This document shows positions 44,780 through 53,339 of a stretch of DNA of 64,000 nucleotides, piece after piece (the stretch's first letter is position 1; the number at the start of each line of letters is the position of its first letter). Source of the stretch: Bacillota bacterium (lineage in GTDB: Bacteria > Bacillota > Clostridia > Lachnospirales > Lachnospiraceae). Where the stretch lies: positions 1 through 64,000 of the forward strand of contig JAEWCQ010000018.1 of the NCBI GenBank assembly GCA_023390555.1, read 5' to 3'. Made by a program: the position numbers and the translations under genes. The notes below the pieces were generated by a model. The model saw nothing but the letters and a program-made list of their open reading frames with translations. It was not told the origin of the DNA and searched no databases.

Positions 44780-45226
44780 ATGGATAGTTCTATCCCTTTG
44801 GTTGTTGCAATAATTGGTGCCTTTGGTTCAATTATTACTATTTTTATAAACAAATTTAATGATACAAAGGCTCAGTCCCGTAAAATAAAAGAAAAATAAT
44901 ATACAGATTTTCTAAGTAGTTTAGCAATGGCCCAAATTGCCGATAATGAAGAAATACATAAAATTAATATGCAGTTATCATCGCGTATACAAAATATTTA
45001 TTTAGTAGGAAGTAAGTCTGTACAAAAGGCATTAAGTGAATTTCTACTGGTTTTTAAACAAGAGACCAATAAAGAGAAGCAGGATAAGTTATATGCAGAG
45101 TTGATATTGCAAATGAAATTAGATTTGTATAGAAGAAAGGCCATAAAAGAGTATTTTACGAGGAAGGCTGATATATCACTGGATAAAATAGAATTTACTG
45201 TTTTTAGCGGTGAAAAAGGTAAGTGA
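44780..45226 (+). pseudogene. Small membrane protein gene interrupted by an in-frame TAA
   Basis: ATG 44780 (with GAGGTGA upstream) opens a frame whose first 39 codons give a membrane helix (IPLVVAIIGAFGSIITIFI) and a basic stretch, then hit TAA at 44897. The same frame continues without another stop to 45226 as a soluble helical region (YTDFLSSLAMAQIADNEE to FSGEKGK). The two parts together make a typical N-anchored helical protein of ~148 residues. So this is probably a nonsense-mutated gene; the second part might still be made from ATG 44927. Function unknown. Confidence 0.65.
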
Positions 45227-45262
45227 TCAAATTATAGTAAAGTAATATAGTGGGAGGTAAAT

Positions 45263-45523
45263 ATGCCAGAAATATCCTTATTTTATGGAATTAGAGTAAC
45301 AATGTATTACGATGATCATAATCCGCCACATTTTCATGCGGAGTATAACAGTAATAAAGCCATTGTGGATATTTGTAATGCTAGAATAATAAAAGGTTCC
45401 TTGCCATCCAGACAACTTAAATTGATTTTAGCGTGGTGCGTAATTCATCAAGATGAATTAATGCAAAATTGGGAATTATCTAAAGATGGAAAACCATTAA
45501 ATAGAATAAATCCATTGGTATAA
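45263..45523 (+). CDS. DUF4160 family protein
   Basis: 86 residues with the DUF4160 hallmark YYDDHNPPHFHAEYN (~15-29) and WCVIHQDELMQNWEL near the C-terminus. GGGAGG ribosome site. DUF4160 and DUF2442 genes are commonly adjacent and have been suggested to form a toxin-antitoxin-like pair; the activity is not established. Confidence 0.9.
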   Translation: MPEISLFYGIRVTMYYDDHNPPHFHAEYNSNKAIVDICNARIIKGSLPSRQLKLILAWCVIHQDELMQNWELSKDGKPLNRINPLV

Positions 45524-45540
45524 AGTGGAGGTGAGAAACT

Positions 45541-45816
45541 ATGATTCCTGAAATAATTCAAGTTGTTCCAAATGAAAATTACACTGTTATAGTTTATTTT
45601 GACGATGGAAAGATTGTTTTATATGACGTAGCGCCATTATTGGAGAAAGAGATTTTTCGACCATTAATAGATAAGAATATTTTCATAAATGCATGTACAA
45701 TCATGAATGACACATTGGCATGGGATTTGGAAGGTAATAGGAATGCGAGTAAGTGCATTGATATTGATCCAGATACACTGTATGCATTACAAGCGATAGA
45801 GGATAGAATAGCATAA
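45541..45816 (+). CDS. DUF2442 family protein
   Basis: 91 residues: VVPNENYTVIVYFDDGKIVLYDVAPLL (~8-34) and ACTIMNDTLAWDL match DUF2442. GGAGGTGAG ribosome site, 17 bases after the DUF4160 gene. Likely the partner of that protein. Confidence 0.9.
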   Translation: MIPEIIQVVPNENYTVIVYFDDGKIVLYDVAPLLEKEIFRPLIDKNIFINACTIMNDTLAWDLEGNRNASKCIDIDPDTLYALQAIEDRIA

Positions 45817-45825
45817 GTAAAATTA

Positions 45826-45936
45826 TGGAGCGTCCTGCGGCGTAATGAAGTGTCGCGGGTGTGAATCGCATGTGCAACAACAATGAACACTACAGGCCCT
45901 GTATTTCCAAGCTTTTCAAGCTATCAAACGTTTGAT
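45826..45936 (+). repeat. Structured repeat copy 2
   Basis: Same strand and block order as copy 1, placed directly after the DUF2442 stop codon, with a perfect palindrome ATCAAACGTTTGAT (45923-45936) at its end. The two copies lie 1.29 kb apart and bracket the interrupted ORF plus DUF4160-DUF2442. Confidence 0.75.
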
Positions 45937-45972
45937 AAAGAGATAAGAATTATTGTGAATTGCAGTCTATGG

Positions 45973-46008
45973 AAAGAATCCCCAAGTGCATTGGAGGGAT
46001 TCTTTTTT
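45973..46008 (+). terminator. Terminator after the DUF4160-DUF2442 cassette
   Basis: AAGAATCCC pairs with GGGATTCTT and is followed by a T run. Confidence 0.85.
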
Positions 46009-46306
46009 ATATGCTGCAATGCATTGAATCAAGGTGGAGAGTAGGATGAGTAATAGATGGTGCAGGATGTTTCCCGACTTTAGTTTCCACCGCTCAAGTA
46101 TTCCGCAGTTAGCCGGCTGCGCCATCCAAAAGCAAACTATGGAGATGCTTCTAATAAATCAAAATCTATGATATACTAAAACACAACAAAAGCTTATTTG
46201 CGTTATTGAAAAGAATTAGAAAGCGCAAATATACTTAAGATTATTTATATAACCCATGCTAATACATAGACCAAATTTACATTGAAAGCGATTGTGAGGT
46301 GGTTGA
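46009..46306. other. Spacer before the GNAT-YoaP gene
   Basis: A 41-codon frame (46046-46171) with a weak ribosome site is the only reading frame and is probably spurious. TATGATATACT at about 46167 may hold a -10 element for the downstream gene. Confidence 0.35.
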
Positions 46307-47068
46307 ATGGAAAATTTGAATCCTGAGTTTATAAACTTGACAACAGAGAACCTTGCCAATGAGCATTTATGTTGCATTATCCGCAGTAGGAAGCCACATC
46401 AAGGTATTGATGCGAAGCGAGAATGGCTGTCTGACCGACTAAAGGAAGGCCATGTCTTTCGAAAGCTAAATGCGAAGGCTACGGTTTTTATTGAATATGC
46501 GCCTCTTGAAACCGCTTGGGTTCCCATCACTGGTGATAACTATTATTATCTGTACTGCTTATGGGTTACTGGCAGTTACAAAGGAAAAGGGTATGGGAAA
46601 TCACTGATGGAGTATTGTTTGGCTGATGCCAGAGAAAAGGGTAAATCTGGGATTTGTATGCTTGGATCAAAAAAACAAAAATCATGGCTTACGGACCAGT
46701 CGTTTGCGAAAAAGTTTGGTTTTGAGGTTGTTGATACTGCCGAAAATGGATATGAATTACTCGCACTTTCTTTTGACGGAACAACACCAAAGTTTACACA
46801 AAATGCCAAAAATCAAAAAATTGAAAGCGAAGAGTTAACAATCTATTATGATATGCAATGCCCCTATGTCTGTCAAAACGTTGAACTGATAAATCAGTAT
46901 TGTGAAATAAATAATGTTCCGGTATCTCTCATTCAAGTGGATACGCTGCAAAAAGCAAAGGAATTGCCTTGCGTTTTCAATAACTGGGGTGTGTTTTATA
47001 AAGGAAACTTTGAGACAGTGAATTTGCTGCTAGATGTCAATTATTTAAAGCGAATACTCAAAAAATAA
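46307..47068 (+). CDS. GNAT acetyltransferase with YoaP-like C-terminal domain
   Basis: 253 residues. GNAT domain (~10-150) with the acetyl-CoA motif LWVTGSYKGKGYGKSLM (~88-104). The C-terminal ~80 residues (IYYDMQCPYVCQNVELINQY, then FNNWGVFYKGNF) match the YoaP domain, a thioredoxin-like segment with a CPYVC redox-type pair. Substrate unknown. GAGGTGG ribosome site. Monocistronic, ended by the terminator at 47103. Confidence 0.88.
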   Translation: MENLNPEFINLTTENLANEHLCCIIRSRKPHQGIDAKREWLSDRLKEGHVFRKLNAKATVFIEYAPLETAWVPITGDNYYYLYCLWVTGSYKGKGYGKSLMEYCLADAREKGKSGICMLGSKKQKSWLTDQSFAKKFGFEVVDTAENGYELLALSFDGTTPKFTQNAKNQKIESEELTIYYDMQCPYVCQNVELINQYCEINNVPVSLIQVDTLQKAKELPCVFNNWGVFYKGNFETVNLLLDVNYLKRILKK

Positions 47069-47102
47069 AATTATAATTTTGGCTACCGTTCAAAACGATT
47101 CA

Positions 47103-47136
47103 GAACCTCTCCGGATATTTGTCCTGAGAGGTTTTT
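47103..47136 (+). terminator. Terminator, one of a repeated family
   Basis: GAACCTCTCCGGA... and TCCTGAGAGGTTTTT form a stem with T tail. It is almost identical to the terminator at 55794 (30 of 34 positions by eye). Confidence 0.85.
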
Positions 47137-47233
47137 GTATATTTTACGAGTGAATTATGGTAAAATCTCAATCAATATGTCTGACATATTTTAGATTGTC
47201 AGCTTGATAATACGATTTTGGAGAAGCGGAAAC

Positions 47234-48256
47234 ATGGAGCCATATTATTATAGTCAGATGAACAAACAACAGCAAAGAATTTATCAGGTGATTAAGAGCG
47301 GTCTGGAGTCGCTTGCACTAAGCTTTGATGTTCAAAGAATAGAAGGTAAAGAACTGAGCGACATTTTTTACAAGTTAAGATTGGATTGTCCGGAGATCTT
47401 TTATGCTTCGACCTTTCATTATTCGTTTTACGAAGATTCCACACTGGTGAAAATAAAACCGGTTTATTTATTTGAAAAAAATAAGATCAGAGAGCATCAA
47501 ATAGCAATGAGTTCCAGAGTGGAGAAACTTGCCCGCGTGGCAAAAGAGAAAACTGACTGGGAAAAGGAACAGTATATTCATGATTTTATCTGTGAAAATG
47601 TAACTTACGATAAGCTGAAAAAACAATATTCGCATGAAATTTTAGGCCCGTTGGGGCAGGGGGTCGGCGTCTGTGAGGGAATCGCAAAATCTGTAAAGAT
47701 TCTTTGTGATAAGCTTTCGATTCCCTGTATTGTTGCTATTTCAGAAAATAATCCGGAAAAACAAATCAAATATCGTCATGCCTGGAACGTGATTCAAATC
47801 AATGGAGTATGGTATCATCTGGATGCTACTTTTGATAATTCGTTGGGAAAAAAAGAAGTGAGATATGACTATTTTAATTTAGATGATAAGAGTATGTTCA
47901 AGGATCACGAGCCTGTTATATACAAAGTTCCGGCGTGCAGCGCGGGTGATCACTTCTACTATAAAGAGAAGAAACTTTCATTTACCAGGCAGGAAGATGT
48001 AACAAAGCGTTGCCTTCAGGCAATCAAAAAAGGGAAAGTTCTAACCTTCCATTGGAGAGGCGGCTATCTCACCAGGGCCGTCATGGAGGAATTACTGCAA
48101 ATCATAGCTGAGACCGCCAGGGAAAAGAACAGGTACAGTCAGATTTCTATCAACTGGGCACAGGCAGTCATTCGTGTGAAGTTCTTCCAGGAGCAGGTGA
48201 ACGATTCGGTGAAGATAGAGGATGCCTACCAGGAGGAGAATGATACGGCCCAGTAA
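47234..48256 (+). CDS. Transglutaminase-like cysteine protease-fold protein
   Basis: 340 residues. Catalytic triad as in the transglutaminase core: C147 in GVGVCEG, H182 in YRHAWNV, D197 in HLDATFD. The N-terminal ~110 residues (MNKQQQRIYQVIKSGLESL) are the helical region common to clostridial members. No signal peptide, so cytoplasmic or exported by another route. Likely a peptidase acting on unfolded substrate; precise role unknown. ATG 47234 chosen for GGAGAAGCGG; the longer frame from 47204 is not used. Confidence 0.82.
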   Translation: MEPYYYSQMNKQQQRIYQVIKSGLESLALSFDVQRIEGKELSDIFYKLRLDCPEIFYASTFHYSFYEDSTLVKIKPVYLFEKNKIREHQIAMSSRVEKLARVAKEKTDWEKEQYIHDFICENVTYDKLKKQYSHEILGPLGQGVGVCEGIAKSVKILCDKLSIPCIVAISENNPEKQIKYRHAWNVIQINGVWYHLDATFDNSLGKKEVRYDYFNLDDKSMFKDHEPVIYKVPACSAGDHFYYKEKKLSFTRQEDVTKRCLQAIKKGKVLTFHWRGGYLTRAVMEELLQIIAETAREKNRYSQISINWAQAVIRVKFFQEQVNDSVKIEDAYQEENDTAQ

Positions 48257-48278
48257 GAGATCTGGAAAGTAGGTGCTC

Positions 48279-48662
48279 CTAAGATGTGCACTGTATTTCA
48301 GTGCCAGACGAATTCGTATTTCCAAAGCTCCGCAAATAGATCACATTCCGATCGGGATCATAAAAACTCATATTTATAGCTCCCCATGGACGAAGAGTGG
48401 GCTTTTCTATTATTTCAACTCCGAAAGCAAGCAATTTCTGATATTCTTTATTGATATCGTCCACTGTGAAAGCAAGACACATATTTTGATTCGAGTTATT
48501 TTTGTGCATACCATCATTGTAAATAGTCAGCATTGTTTCCTCTGAAATAATTGTTTGATGAACGTTATCATTACTATTGTTATCTGTCTCAAGCAATGCT
48601 TTATAAAAATTAGCTAATTGAATAACATCGTTCGTGATAAATCCTACCTCTCCTAATCTCAT
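48279..48662 (-). CDS. VOC (glyoxalase/bleomycin-resistance) family protein
   Basis: 127 residues, one pair of beta-alpha-beta-beta-beta units: MRLGEVGFITNDVIQLANFYKALL start, LAFTVDDINKEYQKLLAFGVEI middle, WGAINMSFYDPDRNVIYL end with the usual metal-site glutamate position taken by another residue. May bind a drug or isomerise a small molecule. AGGAGGAG ribosome site. Confidence 0.85.
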   Translation of the reverse strand: MRLGEVGFITNDVIQLANFYKALLETDNNSNDNVHQTIISEETMLTIYNDGMHKNNSNQNMCLAFTVDDINKEYQKLLAFGVEIIEKPTLRPWGAINMSFYDPDRNVIYLRSFGNTNSSGTEIQCTS

Positions 48663-48739
48663 AGACTCCTCCTGATTTTCTGATTTATCTTCTTGCTGTC
48701 ATCAAGTTTATCATGTTTTCAGATAGAATAGCAACTGTA

Positions 48740-49936
48740 TTACAGGTGCACGGCTCCCTGCTTATCAGGAGCGGTCTTCACCGTTAACAGCTCGTGCATG
48801 ACGATCATCAGTACAAGAATCAGCAACAGATAGACTGGCAGTAATGCCACATTGATGTGACTGGCGATCAATCCAAAGATTGGCGGCACAAGACAGGTCC
48901 CCACATAGGCACTTGCCATCTGCACGCCGATGATCGCCTGGGATTTATCCGCTCCAAAATGTGCAGGCGTAGAGTGGATGATACATGGATAAACCGGTGC
49001 ACATCCAAGACCGATCAATATCAATCCCACCAGAGATACGGATTCATTCATAGGCAATAACATTGCGAGAATTCCAACTGCGATGATTCCCTGACCGAGG
49101 CGAATCATTTGTACATCGTTCAATTTCATGGTAATAAATCCACTCAATGCTCGTCCGATTGTAATCCCAATAAAGAACATACTTGCAAAGCTGGCTGCTG
49201 TTTCAGCTGCCACTCCTTTATAAATCGTCAAATAGCTGCATGCCCATAAGCCGGTCGTCTGTTCCAAAGCGCAATAACAGAAAAAGCAAAGCATTACTTC
49301 CCTGGCACCGGGGATATGAATGATCTCCTTTAAAGACAGTGCTTTACCGGCAGTGGCATCATCACCGGAGACACTTTCTCCGGCTGATTTTCGATCTTTC
49401 CACAATGGAAGACTGAAAATCAAAATTGCGGTGAGCACGATCTGCAGAATGGCGATATATCGGTATCCGGTGTTCCACCCTTGTCCGCCGGTCAATGCAT
49501 ATCCCATAATGTATGGGCCAACTGTGGCACCCACACCCCACATACAATGCAGCCAGCTCATATGGCGGCTTTTATAATGAAGAGCAACATAATTATTCAA
49601 AGAAGCATCCACACTTCCTGCTCCAAGTCCATAGGGAATCGCCCAAAGACAAAGCAGCAGAAAGGAATGCGTGATGGAAAAACCGAATAATGCAACGGCT
49701 GTCGTAGCCACACTGATTGCCGTCACTTTACCGGTTCCAAGCTTACGTGTAAGCCGGTCACTCAGCAGACTGGATACAATGGTTCCGAATGCAATGATCA
49801 TAGAGATAATGCCGGCATAAGAAACAGATACGCCGAACTCAGGATACATGGATGGCCAGGCAGACCCCAGCAAAGAATCCGGCAGTCCAAGGCTGATAAA
49901 CGCAAGGTAAATAATAATTAACAATAATTGAATCAT
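48740..49936 (-). CDS. MFS transporter
   Basis: 398 residues, 12 membrane helices. The first helices read YLAFISLGLPDSLLGSAWP and FGTIVSSLLSDRLTRKLGTGKV, the MFS motif A with its charged loop. Family looks like sugar/FucP-type MFS proteins of Firmicutes that keep the GLPDSLLGSAWP start. Substrate unknown. Divergent from an AraC regulator, which probably controls it. Confidence 0.9.
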   Translation of the reverse strand: MIQLLLIIIYLAFISLGLPDSLLGSAWPSMYPEFGVSVSYAGIISMIIAFGTIVSSLLSDRLTRKLGTGKVTAISVATTAVALFGFSITHSFLLLCLWAIPYGLGAGSVDASLNNYVALHYKSRHMSWLHCMWGVGATVGPYIMGYALTGGQGWNTGYRYIAILQIVLTAILIFSLPLWKDRKSAGESVSGDDATAGKALSLKEIIHIPGAREVMLCFFCYCALEQTTGLWACSYLTIYKGVAAETAASFASMFFIGITIGRALSGFITMKLNDVQMIRLGQGIIAVGILAMLLPMNESVSLVGLILIGLGCAPVYPCIIHSTPAHFGADKSQAIIGVQMASAYVGTCLVPPIFGLIASHINVALLPVYLLLILVLMIVMHELLTVKTAPDKQGAVHL

Positions 49937-49989
49937 ATTGTGTGCCCCCTTCTCTTGTCATATAATAATATCATCACATACAGAAAAAT

Positions 49990-50016
49990 TATATAATATA
50001 TTCTTCATATTATATA
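49990..50016. promoter_or_regulatory. Perfect inverted repeat between MFS and AraC genes
   Basis: TATATAATAT and ATATTATATA form a perfect 10-base dyad with a 7-base centre (ATTCTTC). It lies 25 bases before the AraC start and ~55 before the MFS start and contains TATAAT-like elements on both strands, so it serves as promoter, operator or both. Confidence 0.6.
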
Positions 50017-50041
50017 ACAAAATCATCATTTTGGAGGGAAT

Positions 50042-50941
50042 ATGGCGATATCAATATGTACCGTTACGGTAAATTCAAAGGGTGAGGAATTGCAAAAACA
50101 CGGAACCTTTCCATTTCCAATTGCATATTACGAAGAAGATTTATCAGAAGCATCCATTCCATGGCACTGGCATGAAGATATTGAGATGATATGGGTTACG
50201 TCTGGTTCTATAAAAGTATTGATCAATACGACAGAACATATCGTGAACAAAAATCAGGGTATCTTTATCAATGCCGGTCTTCTTCATGCAGTTCAGTCAA
50301 ACGCCAATGAGGAATGCGTCTTACAATCGGTTGTATTTCATCCTAGACTCATTGGGAGTATTGACAGTGTATACTGGCAGAATTATGTGGAGCCTGTGAT
50401 TCAGAATAAAAACCTTCCTTTTGTTTTCCTGGAAGCATCAATTTCCTGGCAAAATGAGATTATCAGGCGCTCCAAATCCGCATGGAAGAAACTTGATCAG
50501 AGAGAAACTGGATTTGAACTATATGTTCGAAACGAATTGTCTGAAATCATTCTGATTTTATGGAAGAACCACTCCCTATGTGAAGCAACACCAACTACAC
50601 GAAATATTCGGAATGCAGATCGAATCAAAGCAATGCTTCAATTCATTCAGAATCATTTTACAGAAGAAATAACCATTGCGGATTTAGCAAGAGAAGCCTT
50701 AATAAGTGAGAGTGAAGTTCTTCGCTGCTTTCACAATACGATTTACATAACGCCGAATCAGTATGTAAAACAATACCGTATTCAGAGAGCCGTCCGAATG
50801 TTAGCCGATACGGATCTGACCTCTCTTGAGATTGCTCTTGAATGCGGTTTTCAAAACAGCAGCTACTTTACAAAGACTTTTAAAGCGCAGATGGGGATCA
50901 CACCGATCTGCTATAGGAAAAGCAGAAACAGCAGGGCGTAA
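50042..50941 (+). CDS. AraC family regulator with cupin sensor domain
   Basis: 299 residues. N-terminal cupin (~25-110; IPWHWHEDIEMIWVTSGS, INAGLLHAV). C-terminal pair of helix-turn-helix units (~200-295): FTEEITIADLAREALISESEVLRCF and TDLTSLEIALECGFQNSSYFTKTFK. Likely senses the substrate of the adjacent MFS transporter. TTGGAGGG ribosome site. Confidence 0.91.
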   Translation: MAISICTVTVNSKGEELQKHGTFPFPIAYYEEDLSEASIPWHWHEDIEMIWVTSGSIKVLINTTEHIVNKNQGIFINAGLLHAVQSNANEECVLQSVVFHPRLIGSIDSVYWQNYVEPVIQNKNLPFVFLEASISWQNEIIRRSKSAWKKLDQRETGFELYVRNELSEIILILWKNHSLCEATPTTRNIRNADRIKAMLQFIQNHFTEEITIADLAREALISESEVLRCFHNTIYITPNQYVKQYRIQRAVRMLADTDLTSLEIALECGFQNSSYFTKTFKAQMGITPICYRKSRNSRA

Positions 50942-51107
50942 TCACACCAGACCTTGTTTGCAAGATGGTTTTCAAAAATAATATGAAAGTTTCGTGATGG
51001 TTGATTTTGTATCACAAAGTATCGCAAGGCTCCATTGTTTTACCGATTTGCGTTTTGTATAATATAGGTAACAGGCAGTTAATCGCTTGAGAAAGGAGAA
51101 GGGTGAT

Positions 51108-52235
51108 ATGAATTTGCTTCATATTTCAGAAAATTTATTGAAATTGCGTCATGATAAGAAAGTAACACAGGATGAAATTGCTTCTTTTTTGGGGGTGACA
51201 AAAGCATCTGTTTCAAAATGGGAAAATGGGCAAAGTATGCCGGACATACAATTATTGCCGCAAATTGCTGTCTATTTCGGGGTGACTGTCGATGAGATAC
51301 TTGGATATGAACCGCAGCTTGGCAAAGAACAGATTCAACGGCTCTATCAGGAACTTGCGGAAGATTTTGCCTCCGAAACATTTGACAATACGATGGAAAA
51401 AAGCAGATTACTCGTTCACAGGTACTACTCCTGTTACCCGTTTCTGCTGCAGATCTGTGTCCTATGGCTCAATCATTTCATGTTAGCGAAATCTCAGGAT
51501 GTACAGCAGAAAATCTTGAATGATATATCAAATCTCTGTGAACGAATACTTCAGGAGTGCAAAATAATAGAAATCTGTAATCAGGCATTATCTTTTAAGG
51601 CCATGATTAATCTGCAGCTTGGGAAACCGCATGATGTCATTGCATGTTTGGAAGAAATGGTCAAAACACAAAATCTTTCCGGATCGAATGACGCAGTGTT
51701 GATACAGGCTTATCAGCAGATCGGAGAAACAGATAAGGCAAAAAGCAGCGTGCAAATTTCCCTGTATATTCATTTAGTTACACTAGTCAGCACTGCGGCT
51801 ATTCATCTCTCCGTAAATAGTGAGAATCTTAACCTGTGTGAGGAGACGATACGGCGAACAGATTCTGTTATTTCTGCTCATGATTTGCATAAACTGCATC
51901 CTAATTCCGTGGCGCAGTTTTCTTATCAGGCGGCAGTTGTCTATGCCATACACAAGCAACCGGATAAAGCGCTGGAACGGCTTTCTAAATTTGAACATGT
52001 TTTAAACTATCTGCTGACTGGAGATAATGTCAATCTGCATGGAGACAGCTATTTTAATGCGCTTGATTCATGGTTTTCACAACTTGATCTTGGTGGAGCT
52101 CCGCCAAGAAATAAAAAATTAATCGTAGATAATGCGGTGCAATCACTCAGTCACCCGGCTTTTACAGTATTGGATCATACAGACCAATTTCAAAGAATCA
52201 AACAAAATATCAGGAAGGGAGGATATGCAGAATGA
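51108..52235 (+). CDS. XRE-family regulator with long TPR-like C-terminal domain
   Basis: 375 residues. The N-terminal HTH is LLKLRHDKKVTQDEIASFLGVTKASVSKWENGQSMP (~9-44). The remaining ~300 residues are helical repeats without recognised motif, reminiscent of RRNPP-like peptide sensors. It heads an operon with a PLDc_N protein and an ABC transporter. ATG 51108 chosen over 51087 because GAAAGGAGAA lies between them. Confidence 0.87.
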   Translation: MNLLHISENLLKLRHDKKVTQDEIASFLGVTKASVSKWENGQSMPDIQLLPQIAVYFGVTVDEILGYEPQLGKEQIQRLYQELAEDFASETFDNTMEKSRLLVHRYYSCYPFLLQICVLWLNHFMLAKSQDVQQKILNDISNLCERILQECKIIEICNQALSFKAMINLQLGKPHDVIACLEEMVKTQNLSGSNDAVLIQAYQQIGETDKAKSSVQISLYIHLVTLVSTAAIHLSVNSENLNLCEETIRRTDSVISAHDLHKLHPNSVAQFSYQAAVVYAIHKQPDKALERLSKFEHVLNYLLTGDNVNLHGDSYFNALDSWFSQLDLGGAPPRNKKLIVDNAVQSLSHPAFTVLDHTDQFQRIKQNIRKGGYAE

Positions 52236-52435
52236 ATAAAATAATCGAGTACCTGCCATTTATTCTTCCGCTTGTGATAGCGGAACTGGGTCTTTTAATT
52301 TATACCATTCACCATATTCTGTCACATCGGAATTACAAACATGGGAATCGTATCGTTTGGCTCGTGATTGTGATTGTCGGTATGGAATTTGTTGGGCCAA
52401 TACTGTATTTTTTGATTGGCAGAGAGGACAATTGA
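52232..52435 (+). CDS. Small PLDc_N (YxlE-like) membrane protein
   Basis: 67 residues with two membrane helices: FILPLVIAELGLLIYTIHHIL and IVWLVIVIVGMEFVGPILYFLIGR. The PLDc_N motif (two helices with GPI/VxYFLIGR at the end) is seen in YxlE and LiaI-like proteins. Overlaps the XRE gene by ATGA and ends 2 bases before the ABC gene start. Confidence 0.88.
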   Translation: MNKIIEYLPFILPLVIAELGLLIYTIHHILSHRNYKHGNRIVWLVIVIVGMEFVGPILYFLIGREDN

Positions 52436-52436
52436 A

Positions 52437-53339
52437 ATGGAAATGTTGACGGTATCTCATATTTGTAAGCAATTTGGTGAAAAGAGGGTACTTTCTGATT
52501 TGAGTTTTTCCGTACCGGCAGGCAGCGTTTTTGGTTTTGTAGGACAGAACGGTGCGGGTAAAACCACAACCATGAAGATGATACTCGGCCTTATTGCCGC
52601 TGACAGTGGAGAAATTTACATAAACGGCGAAATGGCTGCGTATGGACAGAATAAAACGAACCGTTATGTTGGCTACCTGCCGGATGTTCCTGAATTTTAT
52701 TCTTATATGACGCCTGCGGAGTATTTAAAATTCTGTGGTGAAATTACGGGAATGAAAACGGATAGAATCAAAAGCAGAGCAGCCGACCTTCTTGCACTCG
52801 TCGGATTAGAGAATGAAAAGAGACGCATAAAAGGCTTTTCCCGCGGGATGAAACAGCGGCTCGGTATTGCGCAGGCACTCTTAAATCAGCCCAAGCTGCT
52901 TATCTGTGATGAGCCGACCTCTGCCCTCGATCCGATAGGCAGAAAGGAAATATTGGATATTCTGGTATCTTCAAAAGAAGAGACAACGGTACTTTTTTCA
53001 ACGCATGTCCTTTCGGATGTAGAACGGATTTGTAATGAGATCGCATTTATAAAGGATGGAAAGATAGCGCTGAGTGGAACCTTGGAGCAGATCAAAAATA
53101 TGCACCAGGCAGAAGGTTTTGAAATTGAGCTTGAAAATCCGGCAGACGCGGATCAGATTCTTGCGGTCTTTTCAAACGGAAAGAAACGTACGGAAAAGCA
53201 GATTGTTTTTGAGGGGATAAAGGAGCAGACAATGACAGACGTATTGGGGTTTGTTGTCAATCAGAAACTTGCGTTTACAAAAGTTGAGCGATTGGAGCCT
53301 ACGCTGGAATCTTTATTTTTGGAGGTGGTTCGCAAATGA
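52437..53339 (+). CDS. ABC transporter ATPase (YxlF-like)
   Basis: 300 residues. Walker A GQNGAGKTT (~38), FSRGMKQRLG signature (~134), LLICDEPTSALDPIG Walker B (~154), STHVLSDVE. C-terminal extension ~220-300. Start ATG 52437, 8 bases after GAGAGGA. Partner of the next gene; the XRE-PLDc_N-ABC-permease set matches the arrangement of yxlE-yxlF-yxlG. Confidence 0.9.
   Translation: MEMLTVSHICKQFGEKRVLSDLSFSVPAGSVFGFVGQNGAGKTTTMKMILGLIAADSGEIYINGEMAAYGQNKTNRYVGYLPDVPEFYSYMTPAEYLKFCGEITGMKTDRIKSRAADLLALVGLENEKRRIKGFSRGMKQRLGIAQALLNQPKLLICDEPTSALDPIGRKEILDILVSSKEETTVLFSTHVLSDVERICNEIAFIKDGKIALSGTLEQIKNMHQAEGFEIELENPADADQILAVFSNGKKRTEKQIVFEGIKEQTMTDVLGFVVNQKLAFTKVERLEPTLESLFLEVVRK

Noticed and set aside
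46046..46171. 41-codon frame before the GNAT gene
   Set aside because: Weak ribosome site, no recognisable family and unusual composition.
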